Shown here: positions 49,461 through 62,777 of the stretch, piece after piece
Position numbering within the stretch: position 1 is the first letter of the stretch
Layout of the letters: each line of letters opens with the position of its first letter
Origin: Lasioglossum baleicum
Taxonomy: Eukaryota; Arthropoda; Insecta; Hymenoptera; Halictidae
Assembly (NCBI RefSeq): GCF_051020765.1
Contig: NC_134933.1
Location: 6,979,461-7,043,460, forward strand
DNA length: 64,000 bases
Reading direction: 5' to 3'
Translations under genes and position numbers: made by a program
The notes under the pieces: model-generated
What the model was told of the DNA's origin: nothing
Seen by the model: only the letters and a program-made list of their open reading frames with translations
The model's database searches: none

Positions 49461-52400
49461 GCTGCGAATGAAATCTTTCGGAAAGAGATTCGCCAATGCT
49501 AGATCCAATTATTCGATCATTTTCGGAATTGTACTAGTTTCTGATTAGGGATAGAACAACTTCCAATCCCAAATTTCATTAAAGAATAACAATTTAATGT
49601 TAAGATTTGCATTAAAAATATAATCCGTTGCACAAACGGTAATAAAAGTAACAGATGAAGAGCCTCTAAATAATTATATAATTATATTCTATTCAATTAT
49701 TATAATGTATTCAAGCGAGATTTTTAATATGAAATATGAGTCTCATTTGTTTAACACTTTTGTTCATTAGCTTTTCGAGTGTACTAGCAGACGCAATTTA
49801 TATCCCATCTTGTTTAATCTCGATTCAATAAGTTCCGCTCAATTATATACATATTTCACCTAATTATAATCTCCCAGCTGCGTACTTAAAGCCGTACCTT
49901 CAATGTCTGATGTCAGGTTTAATGAACTTTGAAAATTTATAGATTAACCGCAGGATGGGCTGCGTATCTTTTTTGCTCGTGATAACTCAAGTTTAAAGGA
50001 TGAAATTAACCTCCAGAGTTTTATCGAGTGAAATTAACTTTTAAACTCCGTGTCAATAAATATGGCAGGCGAAGGGTACTGTCTACTGAAATTGTCGGAC
50101 CCGCCGCTGATACAATCCCGATACAATAAACAAAACATTAAACGTTCTATGGTCATGGAAAAAAAGTATCAAATCAATTTTTGCGATTTCGATAAACGAA
50201 GTCGGTAAACGTTCCTGTATAATCCAAGCGAAAATCACGACGATGCGCGATGGACCGTTCGATTTGTTCATGTTTTCATCGAGTATGATATTTCTCATTT
50301 CGTTTGCAAATATTGAAAATCACAGAAAAAATCGAATTTAACTCGTGATTTTTTTGGAGCTATACGAAGTATAAGAAAATTGTTGGTAGTTAATTTTTTT
50401 TTCTTTCCTTAATTACATTTTAGTAAGTCCATAATAATAAAACTGGTAGTTTTAGATTCCTCGAATATTTTCAGTATTTTAATTTTGATCTCCCTTCAGT
50501 TTCGTCATAAATTCATAAAAAATTGAAAAGACTGAGGCTTTTGCTCGCACCTAGTAGAAAACATCTTGGGGGGTTTACGGCACATTGTAGCACAGTTTCG
50601 AATTTCGTGCAGCAGAAGAAGCCAAGAGTGGTGTAATTCAGGGGTTAAAGGGCCGTGGAAATTACGGGGGAACATTTAGGTAGCATTTAGTAGTCTGCAG
50701 CGCGTTAGAGCTGAAGAAAACAGGACGAGTGTAGACGTTGCATTCTACGTGCAACGGGCCTGGGGAATCCTTTTCGGAATGTAGCTCATATTTTCCCAAA
50801 TGAATTTCCCTTGTCAGGGAAGAAATACGTTTCCTATTTCAAGCGATTCGTGAACGAGGTTACCTTAGTCCGGCCGGAGGAAAATGTGCGAACGAATGGA
50901 GGGCTGCGGAGAAGAACGCGTTCACCGCGGGCAGTAAAGTTTCGGCGTGTGCTGTTCTTTAAAGCGTTGCAAATCTCCGGCAGATTCACTCGTATATTCA
51001 CGCCCGTCTTCCGGGGACCCACCTCGAAATGAACTTATTCCATTGATACCGTCGCCCCGAGAATTCCGGCAACGTGACAGGTGTCAGAAAATACATACAC
51101 CGAGGGTACCTGTTACGTAAAATCATCCGAGATCGAATTTATTGGCGCGCGATAAGAATTTACGACACACCCGGCCGCATGAATTTCACATCGGCTCACA
51201 ATCGTCTCGTTACTCTTTTCTTCCTCTTTCGACGAAAAAAAAAAAAGAAAAAATATATAAAAATTGCCGTTTCGTAAGATCGTTTGATAACAATTTCCGA
51301 TGTCGTGCAACCTGAACTTTTCGTACCGAGAAAGGTATATCGCCAGGGAAATTGTTGTTTGCCGAGTTCGACGACAGAAAGACCTCGATGACACGAGTCG
51401 GTCTCGAGAGAAACCAGTCTAAACATTCAGAAGTTAGTATGCAGTTGTTGCGACGAGATTTTTTACAGCCGAATGCCTCTGTAATTTATTTTTCTGTCCA
51501 TTGCAGGTGTTTACTTTGAAACGGTTAAAATGGAATTTAGAAAATTTCGTTCTCAAGTTAAAGTGCGTCATTGGAGCTTTAATTTGAGCTCGTAAAAATG
51601 TTTGAAAATTGATTCGAACACCGTAAAATTGAAGCGTTTTCCTCCGAACTAGAGCGATCCGGATTTTTGAAAATGTGGAAAACTGGACCTTTTTCAGCTT
51701 TGCTGCAACAATCTCGGAAAATCTCTTGTTAATAAAGATTGCTTGTATCGCTATTTATGGTTTGAATGTTCACAGTTTACGGGCTTCGCGAGGATCATTG
51801 AAAAAGTACACGATCAAATTCGGGAGTTACTTTGAATTTGAAAAAAGCTCCAGTGACTGTTGAATGCAACAGTTTCATTGGTTCGAAAGTTGATTCAATC
51901 AGATATTCACGAAACGCTTGTTGCTAACGAATGATTTATGCGCAGCAAATTCAATTTTCTCGCGGGGAATATATAATTTCACACGGATTTTAATTTGACA
52001 GTAATGAAGGAACCGAAATAATTTCATATGTTTCGCCGCGGAGATTTTCGGCCGTCATAACGTATCACAATCAAATGACTGTTAATATTTTAGTCACGAT
52101 CGCTGTATTTCCGTCGTCTCATATTTCATTCATAAATCAACGTTACACCGTATCTCTTATCAATCATATAATTGCATTTAAAGCTACGCGTTAACTATTC
52201 ATACATACATTCATGAACAGAGTTCAACATAAGCTTGCTTGCACGAACGTTGATAAATCATTGACGAAACGTTTAAACAAAACTAGAAGCATCTGTACGG
52301 AAAATGTGAAATGATATTCAAACTACGTTAACACGGTCGTTATAGGGTCAACCGTATCTTATTTAGTGACGCATATGTATACAATACTGGAATAACTGAT

Positions 52401-52572
52401 AATAATTTAGGACATTTATATAAAATAACGCCACCTTGTTATCATATTAAATCAAGGCTTTACTGTATTCTCGAAAACTTAAAGCGGTTTTAAATTGATT
52501 TAAGAAGGGAATACAGACATGAAAAAATTAATATTTTTCTTTCGCACTGAATTTCAACTGATTGTTCTTGTA
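49461..52572. other. Intronic stretch without recognised feature
   Basis: Ordinary AT-rich intron; a CpG-rich patch at 50850-51070 is open on both strands but unrecognisable. Confidence 0.6.
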
Positions 52573-52780
52573 GCACTATTAAGAATTCTAAATATTACCA
52601 AAGCGTCAAAAAGGTAAAAGCAAAAATGATTGGCACTGTTGTACTTAGTTCTTCAAAAAAAAATATTGCACTATTAAAAATGCTAAATATTGCCAAAGTG
52701 TTGGCAAAATTATCAACACTACTATTTACTTGTAATTCTGAAGAACAGAACACTATTAAAAATTTGAAATATTAAAAATA
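52573..52780. repeat. Degenerate tandem repeat, about 80-95 bp
   Basis: GCACTATTAAGAATTCTAAAT at 52573 recurs as GCACTATTAAAAATGCTAAAT at 52668, and a shorter third version, ACACTATTAAAAATTTGAAAT, starts near 52748. AT-rich. Confidence 0.6.
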
Positions 52781-54452
52781 GACTTGATCGAAATGAGAAT
52801 ATGATGTCGTTTGGGGTTTTGGAAATTCGTGGGAGTATTTTTGTGTGGACGAGAGACGCCATTTACAGCGGAGCGAGGATTTCTGTTCAAAGCTGGATTG
52901 CAGAGACTTTTTGTTTAGAAGTCCGCAGTTATACGAATAATGCAGCCCGCGACTGATTAAAGCAGTATTCCCGGCATTCCGGCATTCGTTAGGTGGGAAA
53001 GGTAGAAAGGTGATAGGGAACATCTTCCGTCCGCCAGGAGTCGTAATTGCGCAATATCCCCGCCTAACCTGGCATAGTTACGCTAAGTCGACTCTAATTG
53101 TAAGTCTGTCAAATAAACAGGCAGCTGCGACACTAAATATATGAATTTCATAGGTGAATATTCCGGCTCGTCTCGACTACGTGCTTCACCGATTCAAATA
53201 ATCCACCTCGAATTCTATATTTCGAAATTATTGAAATCGCGAAACTGCTTAAAATGTTCAAATGATCCCATTTATTCGTACTCGCCTAGGATGAAATTTC
53301 AAGAAACGTGTCCTTATCGTTTCAACCAAATATTAAAAACGAGTACGAGCACTTTGATCCGCGTTTGTACATTTCATTTAGCTGTGCAAATTGCTGTCGT
53401 CGGTAATTGTCAATGGGGGCGCGAAACAATTATCACATATAATTTCCGATATTACTAAATAGTCATTTAATACTGTACCAGCTAATGTCGATCATTAAGT
53501 AATTACATAGTTACAGAAACTGCGAGTGTTCCCAACACAAGATTTGATCAACATATTAACAATAACTAACGTAATGTGTATTTTACATTAGATTTGATTG
53601 TTACCAATCTTGATAAGGAACAAATTGAAGATTTAGGTGGAACCAACAGTTTCTTTCGGTATTTAACGATAACGTTGTTTCCGCGAGCCCGAAATTTGCC
53701 GACCAATTTCGCCGGACGAATTTCTGCCTCGCTGTACTTACGTATTCGTTTGGAACACACGAGATCGGTATAAAATTTAAATAGTCGCCGAAACTAAAAA
53801 GAAAATGGAGGGGAGGCGAAAAGGGAGGCACGATACGCGAAAACCGGCCGAGCCGATGGTATAATTTCTATTTAAATAAATTCAAATTTATTTAAACGAG
53901 ACCGCACGGGATTGTTTCGAGTTTTGCGTCCACCGGATAATCGTACACCGGAGCAAAGATTCGGCGAAATAGGAATCTGTTCTCTCTCTCTCCCTCTCTC
54001 TTTCCCCTTGTCGCGCTTTCTTTGTCTCTTGCTCGCTCTAATTATCACAAATTCGGTTGCAAGTTGTTACGTGCAAAAGGAGTCGGTGGCGAGGAAGGAG
54101 ACAGCCAGAGTGTTAGGCTGCGCTCGGTTGAAACGAATATAGCAGCTCCTGAAATGGGCAGACGTAGACTTGGCTTAAGGGCGTCAGTTTAAGCATGGGT
54201 ATTGCGCACAGTCACGGTCCTTGCTCAGCCAAGGTACTCGTATCGCCCTTATACGTTCCACCCTGGCTCCTTTCAAAAGGATTTTTTTTCTAAAGTGTTT
54301 CATATCAAGTGACAATATGCTGCTAATATATTTATTCGAACACCGTCAGCACCGGGTCAAAGTTGAATCGCACCCAATCTTTATCTCTGAAATTACAGGA
54401 ATGCAGTTCTTATCCTTATCCTAGGCCTCGTTTTATTCGTCCTTAAGAAAAT
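52781..54452. other. Intronic stretch without recognised feature
   Basis: A TCTCTCTCTCCCTCTC tract lies at about 53981-54005. No gene recognised. Confidence 0.6.
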
Positions 54453-54758
54453 AACCAACAAAAACATCTTGTAAACAGGAGCCAAGTTCCTATAGCCGTA
54501 AAAAGTTGTGAGATCGAACAAAACACGGCCAAGTTCGTTAGCTTAGAAATACCTCTTGCAATACTGAAAAAAGCGTTTGTGAAAATTAGTTTAAAAGAAC
54601 GCTATTTAATTTTTAAAGAGTTACATGGAGGGCTAAATTATTCAAACTTGGCCGCTACCTAACACCTTTTATGGCCATTGGTTTAAAAAGTAACGTGTAG
54701 TATCGTGTAGTGCGCGCGTGCGAGAACTTGGCTGGTGCACTACCCCGTGCACCTAAAT
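54453..54758 (+). repeat. Dispersed repeat family B, single-arm copy with family A terminus
   Basis: It starts AACCAACAAAAACATCTTG and matches the arms of the palindrome at 47364-47729, including TACCTCTTGCAATACTGAAA and AAAGAACGCTATTTAATTTT. Its last 40 bases, GCGAGAACTTGGCTGGTGCA then CTACCCCGTGCACCTAAAT, match the 3' end of family A. Confidence 0.8.
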
Positions 54759-56081
54759 ATTTTCTTCTGTGTTCAGATAAAAAAATTGACAGATTGTCAA
54801 GGGTTCAATATTCCTCGAAATTTTTCCATCTGATTTTTGAAATGTAATTTTCTATTTGAAAAAGATCCTGAAATACTAGCCGACTTTTATCGCTCCTAGA
54901 CGCGTGTAAATCCTTAAGGCGTCGTGCTTCAGATCCTCAGGGACACGGAACCCCTTAAAATGAATGATCTATCTTCTATCACGACTGTTGTACTGCGAAG
55001 CGTGAAATGGGTTCTTTAACTGCTCGATAAAGGACCATTTTTTAATACTACAGTTGACTATGCAGTTAGAAACATTTTAAATGGTAGGCATTTTTAATAA
55101 ATTGTAACAAGTAATCTTCAAAATTTCTCTTAGATTCTTAATTAGTCTGTATAATGAATAATCAACGTACATACCAAACTTCTTCGACTCGAAAAATTAA
55201 AGTTGAAGCAAAATTCACTTGCAACAAAGTATTGTTTGTTTGCAATTTAAGAAGATGTTTAATCATGCTTTGCCAGCCACATGCAGATATAATGCAGCAC
55301 ATCGATTTTTCGAATAGAAATTCCGCGATATTGCCAATTTGTTTTACAGAAATGACTTTCTGCGGCCGCAATTCATGATCGTTCGATCGGGAATTAATGA
55401 AATTTACTTACGCTCCAATTTTTCGGGCACAATGTTCGCTGATTGGTCATGCGATAACTGGATGCCTTCCGTTTTACTAACAGCGACTACGCCAGGTAAA
55501 AGTTATTAAACAGAGGAAACTCTTCCGTGGGAACTGTTCGACACACGTGTGTGCGTGTATCACCAATTTGACCTGGATTTCGCATACACGCGCGTGTTTA
55601 CGTAAATGCGCGCGATTCATTACGAATAACAGAATTTCGAAAGGGTCTCGAGCAAAATTCCCCATAACATTTATTAACGTTAAATTCTAAACATTCATAG
55701 ACGCGAATAATGTTACAATATTCGTAGATATTCCCATCACTGTAAAATTACGTACATTGTTCGACATAAGTAATTCAATAAAATTACGAACTAAACGTAT
55801 GTTAACTTCGCTCGGATAATAAAACGGTGAACCGTGCGAATACTGAAATATTTAATGAAACTCTAATTAACAAACGGAACTCTATTAGCTGCTCGCGGTA
55901 ACTATGTCAAAAAGAAGCTTTTATACGTATTTCTAAAAGAACTTATTGGCTTACGTTATTTAAGGTGCTTTAGTGGTTCTCGATGAGGTTTCAGCAGAAA
56001 GTAGATTTTTAAATAAATATTAATCGTCTCGAGAGCTAATTTATTTCTTTATCGACTTATTCTTTTTTAAGTATTAGCACA
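54759..56081. other. Intronic stretch without recognised feature
   Basis: Nothing recognised beyond short chance frames. Confidence 0.6.
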
Positions 56082-56307
56082 GCATTGAACGTGAAATAGA
56101 ATTTCACAGAAATATAATTATGGTGTCCATGTACTGCACGGAAAATATTCAATAAGTTAATTCACAGCAGTGATTAGTTTTAGCGTATTTAGTTTTAGAG
56201 TATTAGCGCAGCAGTGAACATAAAATATAATTTCTGCGAGAAATATAATTACGATGTCCATGTACTGCACGGAAAATATTCAATCAGTTAATTCACTAAG
56301 TGAAGCG
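56082..56307. repeat. Two-copy tandem repeat, 118 bp
   Basis: GTATTAGCACAGCA at 56082 recurs as GTATTAGCGCAGCA at 56200. Both copies carry GTCCATGTACTGCACGGAAA and ATATTCAATMAGTTAATTCA. The short frame starting at 56254 begins inside the second copy. Confidence 0.85.
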
Positions 56308-58396
56308 TTGACCGCTTCTGATTTACTCTTTCGTGGAACGGGCCGCGGAAAACAGTCGCATGGCAGTGAAAAGTGTACGAAAGGGTGGACTGGACAGTTT
56401 GAGGAAAAACCTATGAAAATGCAAGCGACAAGGGCGCTGCAGCGCACGGCACGACGATGCCATTGCTGCCACGGTTAAGATGAAGAGTTAGCTTACGGAT
56501 GATACGCGGCGCCGTGGCTAACAGCCAAATCTCGAGGGATTTGCGGCGACTTCATTAAGTGTTGTTACCCCTATACGAAATGTAGAAATTGCCACTGCAT
56601 CACCTGCGATCGTTTACTCGCCAAACACAAATATTAATGTTGTCCGCGAGCCTCGTATCTGCTAATCTGCGACAACATCAATTCTCAGGCAAGAGACGCA
56701 TTTGACGATCCTCCGAGGAGCTGTTGTCCATTTGGAATTTAGACCACCGTTTAGCACGCTTACTGCATATTGTTACAGTCCTCGTAGTGCAATTAGACCT
56801 TTGTGCATTTATCACAGAAATACACTTCTCACAGTCTTGCCACACTTTTCACTCAACGACACGCTCTAAAACAATCATTTCTTTGTCCATTTTGAAGAGA
56901 TCACACTGCTCAAAGTAGATCTCGCGATTCGTCGTTTTGCATGGCCCTCTCATTACGAGAAGCTTTCAGACGCAGTTCACGAATCAACCGCGTTTCATTA
57001 ATTTCATTCATTTTACTCATTTCATTCACTTCTGTTAATCCTTCCACTTAACCGAGAGTTTAGCAGTAATACCTCTCCCGTCCGCACTACAGCGCGTCAC
57101 GTAGCGGACGGAAAAAATAAAAGAAATGATTAACCCCGGGCGATGAACGAACTTTAATTTACCAAAGTTTGCAGCGTCACGAGAAGGATATTCGCTATAT
57201 TGCCAGAATCCATTTGGAATCGTTCGGAGGGGGGAGGGAGGGCGCAGCGTGCCAGCGAATGCATTCTGGACAATGGAGTTTACGTTTACTTGAATCGTTG
57301 AAACTACCGATTACGCCAACCTTTTTTATCGTTTCGTATTATGAAACCTGAGTCGTGCAACATTTCCCGCGGCGGGGGAGGCGGGCTCTGTTACAACCAA
57401 TTTTCTCTAGCCGTTTCCCTTTATCAATTATCTTCTCTGTTTAATGCGGTTCGGCTACGAGCTTTCGCGAATTTTTCGCCTGGAATCTGGTCGTCGAAAT
57501 CGACTATTCAATTTGTTCGTGAGGCGGAACACGTGACCGAATGTCTTAAAGTATACAATCATCATTTATTTATTACTTAATACGTATTAACACATTCGCC
57601 ACCATCATTTGTTTCACTGACAATTTTCATCAATGAAATATTTGATAAAATGCAACGTATCTCCTTTGTGAAATATTGAAACAATTTAGCAGGAGATAGT
57701 CGCGGATTCTCTGGATACTATGCAGCGCACTATGATTTTAAACAATAACGTGTATAGAATTAATTTGACTTTGATCATTGATTAAGCAAGTTTATGGACG
57801 TCATCTTTGTGACGGGGTAAGCGAACGTGTTAAATAATTATATCAGCGTAAGTTTGAATAGAATCGCAGAGGCCCCAATAATTTACTTATATTTTATCTT
57901 ACAATTAAGTAAAGATCTTTCCACGAGAAAATAATTCCATAAAATTTTTTTCCAGTGCCATGTATTATAATAAATTCAATCTTATCATTTTCATAAACTT
58001 TACTCGAGCGTACTTACTTGAATTAACAATTTATTAAATGCGAACAAGTACGGTAATATAAGAACTGCTCCAAAGGGTTAAAGTTAAAACACAATTAAGT
58101 CTGCTTATAAAATAATAAACCGAGAGATTTAATAATATTATCCAGTTCGTATTGAGGAACTCTGTGAACCGTGCGAAGTTGTAAAAACCTCTCTCAGAAG
58201 CATAAATAAAAAAATAGTTGTATCCCATTGATAGAGATTCTGTGACGTTGCGGGTAACGTTTTAAAGTTCTACCGAAGCGGCGAGCTTTATATATCCGGA
58301 CTTTCGCTAATCGGGGCCACTTAATGCAATTTTATCCATAGAAGAAAGTGCGGAAGAAAGCAGAGGATTAAGGAGCATCGTTGCTGGAGAAATTAC
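56308..58396. other. Intronic stretch just inside the Ig1 donor
   Basis: G-rich patches occur at 57225-57245 and 57370-57385. No gene or repeat recognised. Confidence 0.6.
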
Positions 58397-58494
58397 CTTG
58401 TGGGTGGAAAGGTTCGCGACAACGCAAGCGAGCACCGCTTCTCTGCCCATTGGGACCGTCACGTTCGTTATTGGCACGGTAAAGCTCGGTCCCT
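58397..58494 (-). CDS. DIP/lachesin-like IgSF protein, exon encoding first half of Ig1
   Basis: This internal exon starts the first immunoglobulin domain of a DIP/lachesin-like cell-surface protein. The family acts as neuronal adhesion receptors that bind Dpr proteins. On the minus strand an acceptor TTTCAG ends at 58495 and a donor GTAATT starts at 58396. The 98-nt exon begins with the last two bases of a split codon, followed by 32 codons. The peptide contains FTVPITNVTVPMGREAV, then LACVVANLSTHK, typical of the A and B strands of Ig1 in this family and including the first Ig cysteine. Two N-glycosylation sequons (NVT, NLS) are visible. It ends in phase 0 and joins exactly to the VAW start of the exon at 11631, about 46.8 kb away. 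The upstream exon carrying the signal peptide must end one base into a codon; I did not find it in the window. The family call is firm; the paralogue is unknown. Confidence 0.88.
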
Positions 58495-59849
58495 CTGAAA
58501 CACAACAGCGTTATCTTCTAAATAGTCCTCTATAACGTGGGTTCATTACACCTATATATCACCAGCCCCCATCGATGAAATCGATCTCCTTTCTTATAAC
58601 AAAATCTACTTCTTTCTTGTCGCTGCGGCATCGCTAATTACATCATTCGAGGCAAGCACTGCACAAAACTTTATTTAACTCTCTCACTAACCAGTTCATT
58701 TACAATTTGTTAAAATAAAAATGCTCCACACAGTAAAAAATTATAAAATAAATTTATTCATACAGGTACCCACACCAAAATCGTAATTTTTTAATCTCGT
58801 ACCTGAAATTAAGAAATTCATGCGAAGTTTTAAACAAAAGTCAATTACTGTATGAGACTTAAAGCGTTAGCAATCAGGTTCAGCTATCAGCGCTTGTTTC
58901 CCTCCCATTTATCTCCGCTCGCTTCATAATTAACAAATTCCAAGTTTCTCCATTAACGTGTCCAATAAGAATGAGTTTTCCATTCAGCCGTTTCAGTCAG
59001 TGAATCACGAGTTCAGCGAAAACTGAGTTGGACCTTATCACTCGAATCCATATTCGTCGGGACGCGAAGAATTTCAATGAAATCGCCGTAATTATCGACA
59101 GCGCATCGACGACTCGGGTCTGTATCGTAACTAATTAAATAATGAACGAACATATATCAAGCTCCGATATTTATTAGAACGACGCGGCGACGACGGTGCT
59201 CCGGACGAGGAGATTCAATAAAAGAACGTGTCCGGCCAAATTACAGGGCAAAGTTTCTGCGGAACACATTGTTCCCAGTGCAAACACGTGACGCCTCACG
59301 TTCTCCGAGTAACTCATTCTCTGCACACTGCTGCATCGACACAGAGAGCGCTGAGAATTTACTGGCACGGAACAGTTTGGTTTTGTACAACATATCCCGT
59401 GCGACAGACTGCAAACGCGTGCACTGCGAAAACGCACGCGGCCTTTGTCCGCGCCGCGTCGCGTTATCTTCAAGTTAGAATTCCAGACTTTCGCTCGCCT
59501 AATCCTGGTTTATCGTTCCACGCACATCTGCATAGATAGGCCGGCAAAAGCCGTCTTTGAAGAACATATTTATGCAAACGCGCCCTCGACCGGCCGCTCC
59601 TCAAGTCTCGTCGGAGAATCGATGGAAATCGATTCGATGCATTTCGAACAGTTCAAACGAAATTTTCTATGTTTTATAAAATGGTCTTCGATGCAGGTCG
59701 TGTCGAAATTATGTTAAAGGAATTATTTGTAAAAGATTTTATTGACAATTATTGATAGAAAAGTTTCGTTTTCTTCGTTACAGTGCTAACAGAACAGTTT
59801 AACATCGCCTACATTTGTCAACGGTATTTTTATCCTTTTCTTATTGTAG

Positions 59850-60230
59850 TTTATTCTTTCAGGATAAAAATCAGGAAAAAATTTTCATTTTTACCACGTT
59901 TTCATTAGCTCGCTTTCTTGTCTGTCTGTCTGTTTGGTTGTTTGTTTGTTTGTTAAACTAACTTCCCGATAAGCTAAAGACTTGAAATTTTAAACATAGG
60001 TCAGAAGTTTTTTAAAAAACCTATGCGTTTAGGAAATATAAATTATTAACAAATTTAACCGTTACACCTCATTTTCAGGACTATCTGTACGGGGTTAGGA
60101 ATTTGTATGGGGCTAGAAAAAATTATTTTATACTTTTTAGTCCGTTTCAAAAACGTGGTATTTTTTACAAATTTATTTTTATTTAAATAATTATTCTTTC
60201 AGGATAAAAATCAGGAAAAATTTTAATTTT
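59850..60230. repeat. Repeat-derived segment with direct repeat, possibly Helitron-like
   Basis: ATTCTTTCAGGATAAAAATC followed by AGGAAAAA occurs at about 59853 and again near 60190. Between them is a TGTCTGTCTGTCTGTTTG tract and then GTTTGTTTGTTTGTTAAAC, reminiscent of Helitron 5' regions, but no 3' terminus was found. Confidence 0.45.
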
Positions 60231-62421
60231 CCAATTGCAAATCCGTATTCAAAATAAACAACGAATTGCAAAATACAGAAGTCAAACAGAACTCTGTTAC
60301 TTTGTTGAAGGAAGTTTCTTCAGCAATTTTTTTGATAAGCTAGGAATAATACAATAACTTTTTGAAATTTTTCTACCGATTGCTATTTTACCTATTATTA
60401 TGGATTTTCAAAATTACTCGAAAGTCCTTTCCGCACCAGCAGGTTCGAACCGGAGCTTTTAGTGAGAGATACGCCATTTCTGAGCGCATAAAGTATTTTT
60501 CGTGTACCTACAGCTACAGCTGATTGCGTGAAATCGTCCAGTGTGAAGGAAATGGGGTAAGCTCCATTAGTGAGCTCCAAGTTCAATATGTACTCATGAA
60601 TATCAATCAATTCAATATCTACGATTCGTTTCATTCGGTTCGATTAGTACTCATAAAAGGGAAAATGGTTCATTTCGTACACGTATTTGCAAAGTAGTTG
60701 GTATCATTAAGTTTTCTCGCGAATATGGAAATGATACAATTTTTATGCTCCCCGACGTTTTTGCTGAACACATATTTACATCCAGATTGCAACAAATTAT
60801 GAGATAACACAATAAAACTGTATTAATTACGGGACTTTTCACAGCTTTTAATGCATTCGCTTTTTCAATAGTAAACAATCAGCAATGAGAGCACTCGAAC
60901 GTTTCTCGTTTCGAATTTTCCGTGATCTGCCCCCTGTAACTTCAATAAATACACTCTTCTCCCATGATTAAAATATTCGACATATTTTAGTCTCTCGTTT
61001 GCAGTAACTGCATGTCGACTCATTGTCGAGTGACGCATTTGTTAGACAGAAAATGTATCGAAATTCACGCTAACGGTACAAGCGATAGAATAATTGGATA
61101 ATGAGTAAAAATTCTATAAAATACAATAATATCGATGGATGTTACGTTCGTCTAATGAATGTCACGCTTAAATTATATAGCAATTATTTGATTTAATGAT
61201 GACTAAACCCTTGAGATGCGGTGTCAAACCAAACAGACGAATAAACAGCTCATATGCATATGTATAATGCTTTATAATAATAACGAGATTGAACTCACTC
61301 GGATTTCCAACAGTTTTTATCATAATATGGGCTGGAATGAAGAAGTTCATTAAAAAAAACTACCCAGATAAACGTTAGTATAACTTCCACAATTGTTAAC
61401 AAAAAAATGAGAAACAAGTTTTGACCATTTTTACGCATGCGATACTGTTAATTAATTTTATATATTTCGTCCAGAAAAGTTGCATAATTAATAAACTGAA
61501 TACAATTCCTTTCAGTAGGAATGTTCAGTAAAATACAAAAGTATGAATATCATTATGTACATTAAACGAATTTGAGAACATCGTTGTACTGATTTAGACT
61601 CATTGAAATGACTAAAAGAAAAAAAAGTCATTTTTTTACTGGGAAATGTTTCTGACGTCTAGCGCATCGCTATATTTAGAAAGTGCGCAGGTGTCAGCGA
61701 TTGCGCAAAGTGGAAAAATTACGGCAGCGATTTTCGTTGGGATCGCAGTTAAAGCGAAACCACGTGTTACCGGAGAAATTGGGATATTATAATTAAATCG
61801 GATTATTGAAGCTAGTTAACGAGTCGACGGTAAAACGCTTTGAGGTTGTTACGTTAAGTAGGCATGTACGAATCGCGCAAAGGCGATGAGGAGGCAAAAC
61901 GGGGATGTTGGCAAGGGAGTTGAAACCCGGTGTGCGCCAACAGATAAGCACTGATCCCAATTACACGTTGGGTAGACCAGTTCCCAGGCTGAACGGATCA
62001 TGGATTATTGACTCCATCTTGATTACTTGGCTCTCGTCAATACAATCGAGAGATCGATACACCCTGAATTTCCCGTACTTGACCTCCACGCATACCACGT
62101 TACACTCATATTTACGAAATGTTTACCTTTCCCCGCGAGTCTTTTAATTCTCAATCGACTAACACAACTCAAGACGTATGAAAAAAAATCGTTTTCTTTT
62201 CTGAAAACGTGTTTGCACTGAACGGTCTACTACCCTAAAAGCGCCTACCCTAAGAATACCGTTGACGATCATCGAAATTATAGTCCTATTTAAAAAAATA
62301 ATATATCCTTTCTCAAAGAAACAAACAAATTCTGAACTTTTTCCGAGTTTCATTCTGTTTCCGAAGGCTTTATTTTAGGTACAGAGAAAGAAATAGAGTT
62401 TTCAGAATGCGATATTTTCTA

Positions 62422-62777
62422 CAGGGTGTCCCAAAATTCGTGAAAATCCCGAAAGGGGGTGGTCTCTGAGACCATTTCAAGCGACATTTTCCTTTGCAAA
62501 AATGTTATCCGCGGCTTTGTTTAGGAGTTATTAACGAAAAACACGGACCAATCAGAGCGCGATCTAGACGCGGGTTGCCACAGTCGGCCAATGGACAGTT
62601 GGCGTGCCGGGCCGACTGTGCCAACTCGTGTCTAGGTCGCGCTCTGATTGGTCCGTGTTTTTCGTTAATAACTCCTAAACAAAGCCGCGGATAACATTTT
62701 TGCAAAGGAAAATGTCGCTTGAAATGGTCTCAGAGACCACCCCCTTTCGGGATTTTCACGAATTTTGGGACACCCTG
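62422..62777. mobile_element. 356-bp palindromic MITE flanked by TA
   Basis: The ends are CAGGGTGTCCCAAAATTCGTG and its exact complement. The arms run 62422-62589 and 62610-62777 (168 bp) around a 20-base loop. The outer ~140 bp of the arms are identical and about four mismatches lie near the loop. TA dinucleotides flank both sides (62420-62421, 62778-62779), as for Tc1/mariner-class insertions. No transposase is encoded; the same 66-residue frame appears on both strands because the sequence is symmetrical. Confidence 0.88.

Larger units (their letters stand above)
11632..58396 (-). other. Giant 46.8-kb intron splitting Ig1
   Basis: Its donor is GTAATT at 58396 and its acceptor TTTTGCAG ends at 11632. 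Exon phases on both sides are 0 and the peptides join as H-K-V-A-W. Long introns at this position are plausible for large neuronal cell-surface genes of insects. It contains three tandem arrays, at least seven DNA-transposon relics and one nested intact ORF (38974-39546) on the opposite strand. These are listed separately. Confidence 0.85.

Noticed and set aside
59174..59473. Minus-strand frame upstream of the first Ig exon as candidate signal-peptide exon
   Set aside because: No N-terminal hydrophobic segment followed by a suitable phase-1 donor.
60435..60460. GGTTCGAACC resembling a tRNA T-loop
   Set aside because: No acceptor stem, D-arm or anticodon arm can be placed around it.
62494..62705. 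Two 66-residue frames on opposite strands with the same start sequence
   Set aside because: They are mirror images created by the palindromic MITE and not separate genes.
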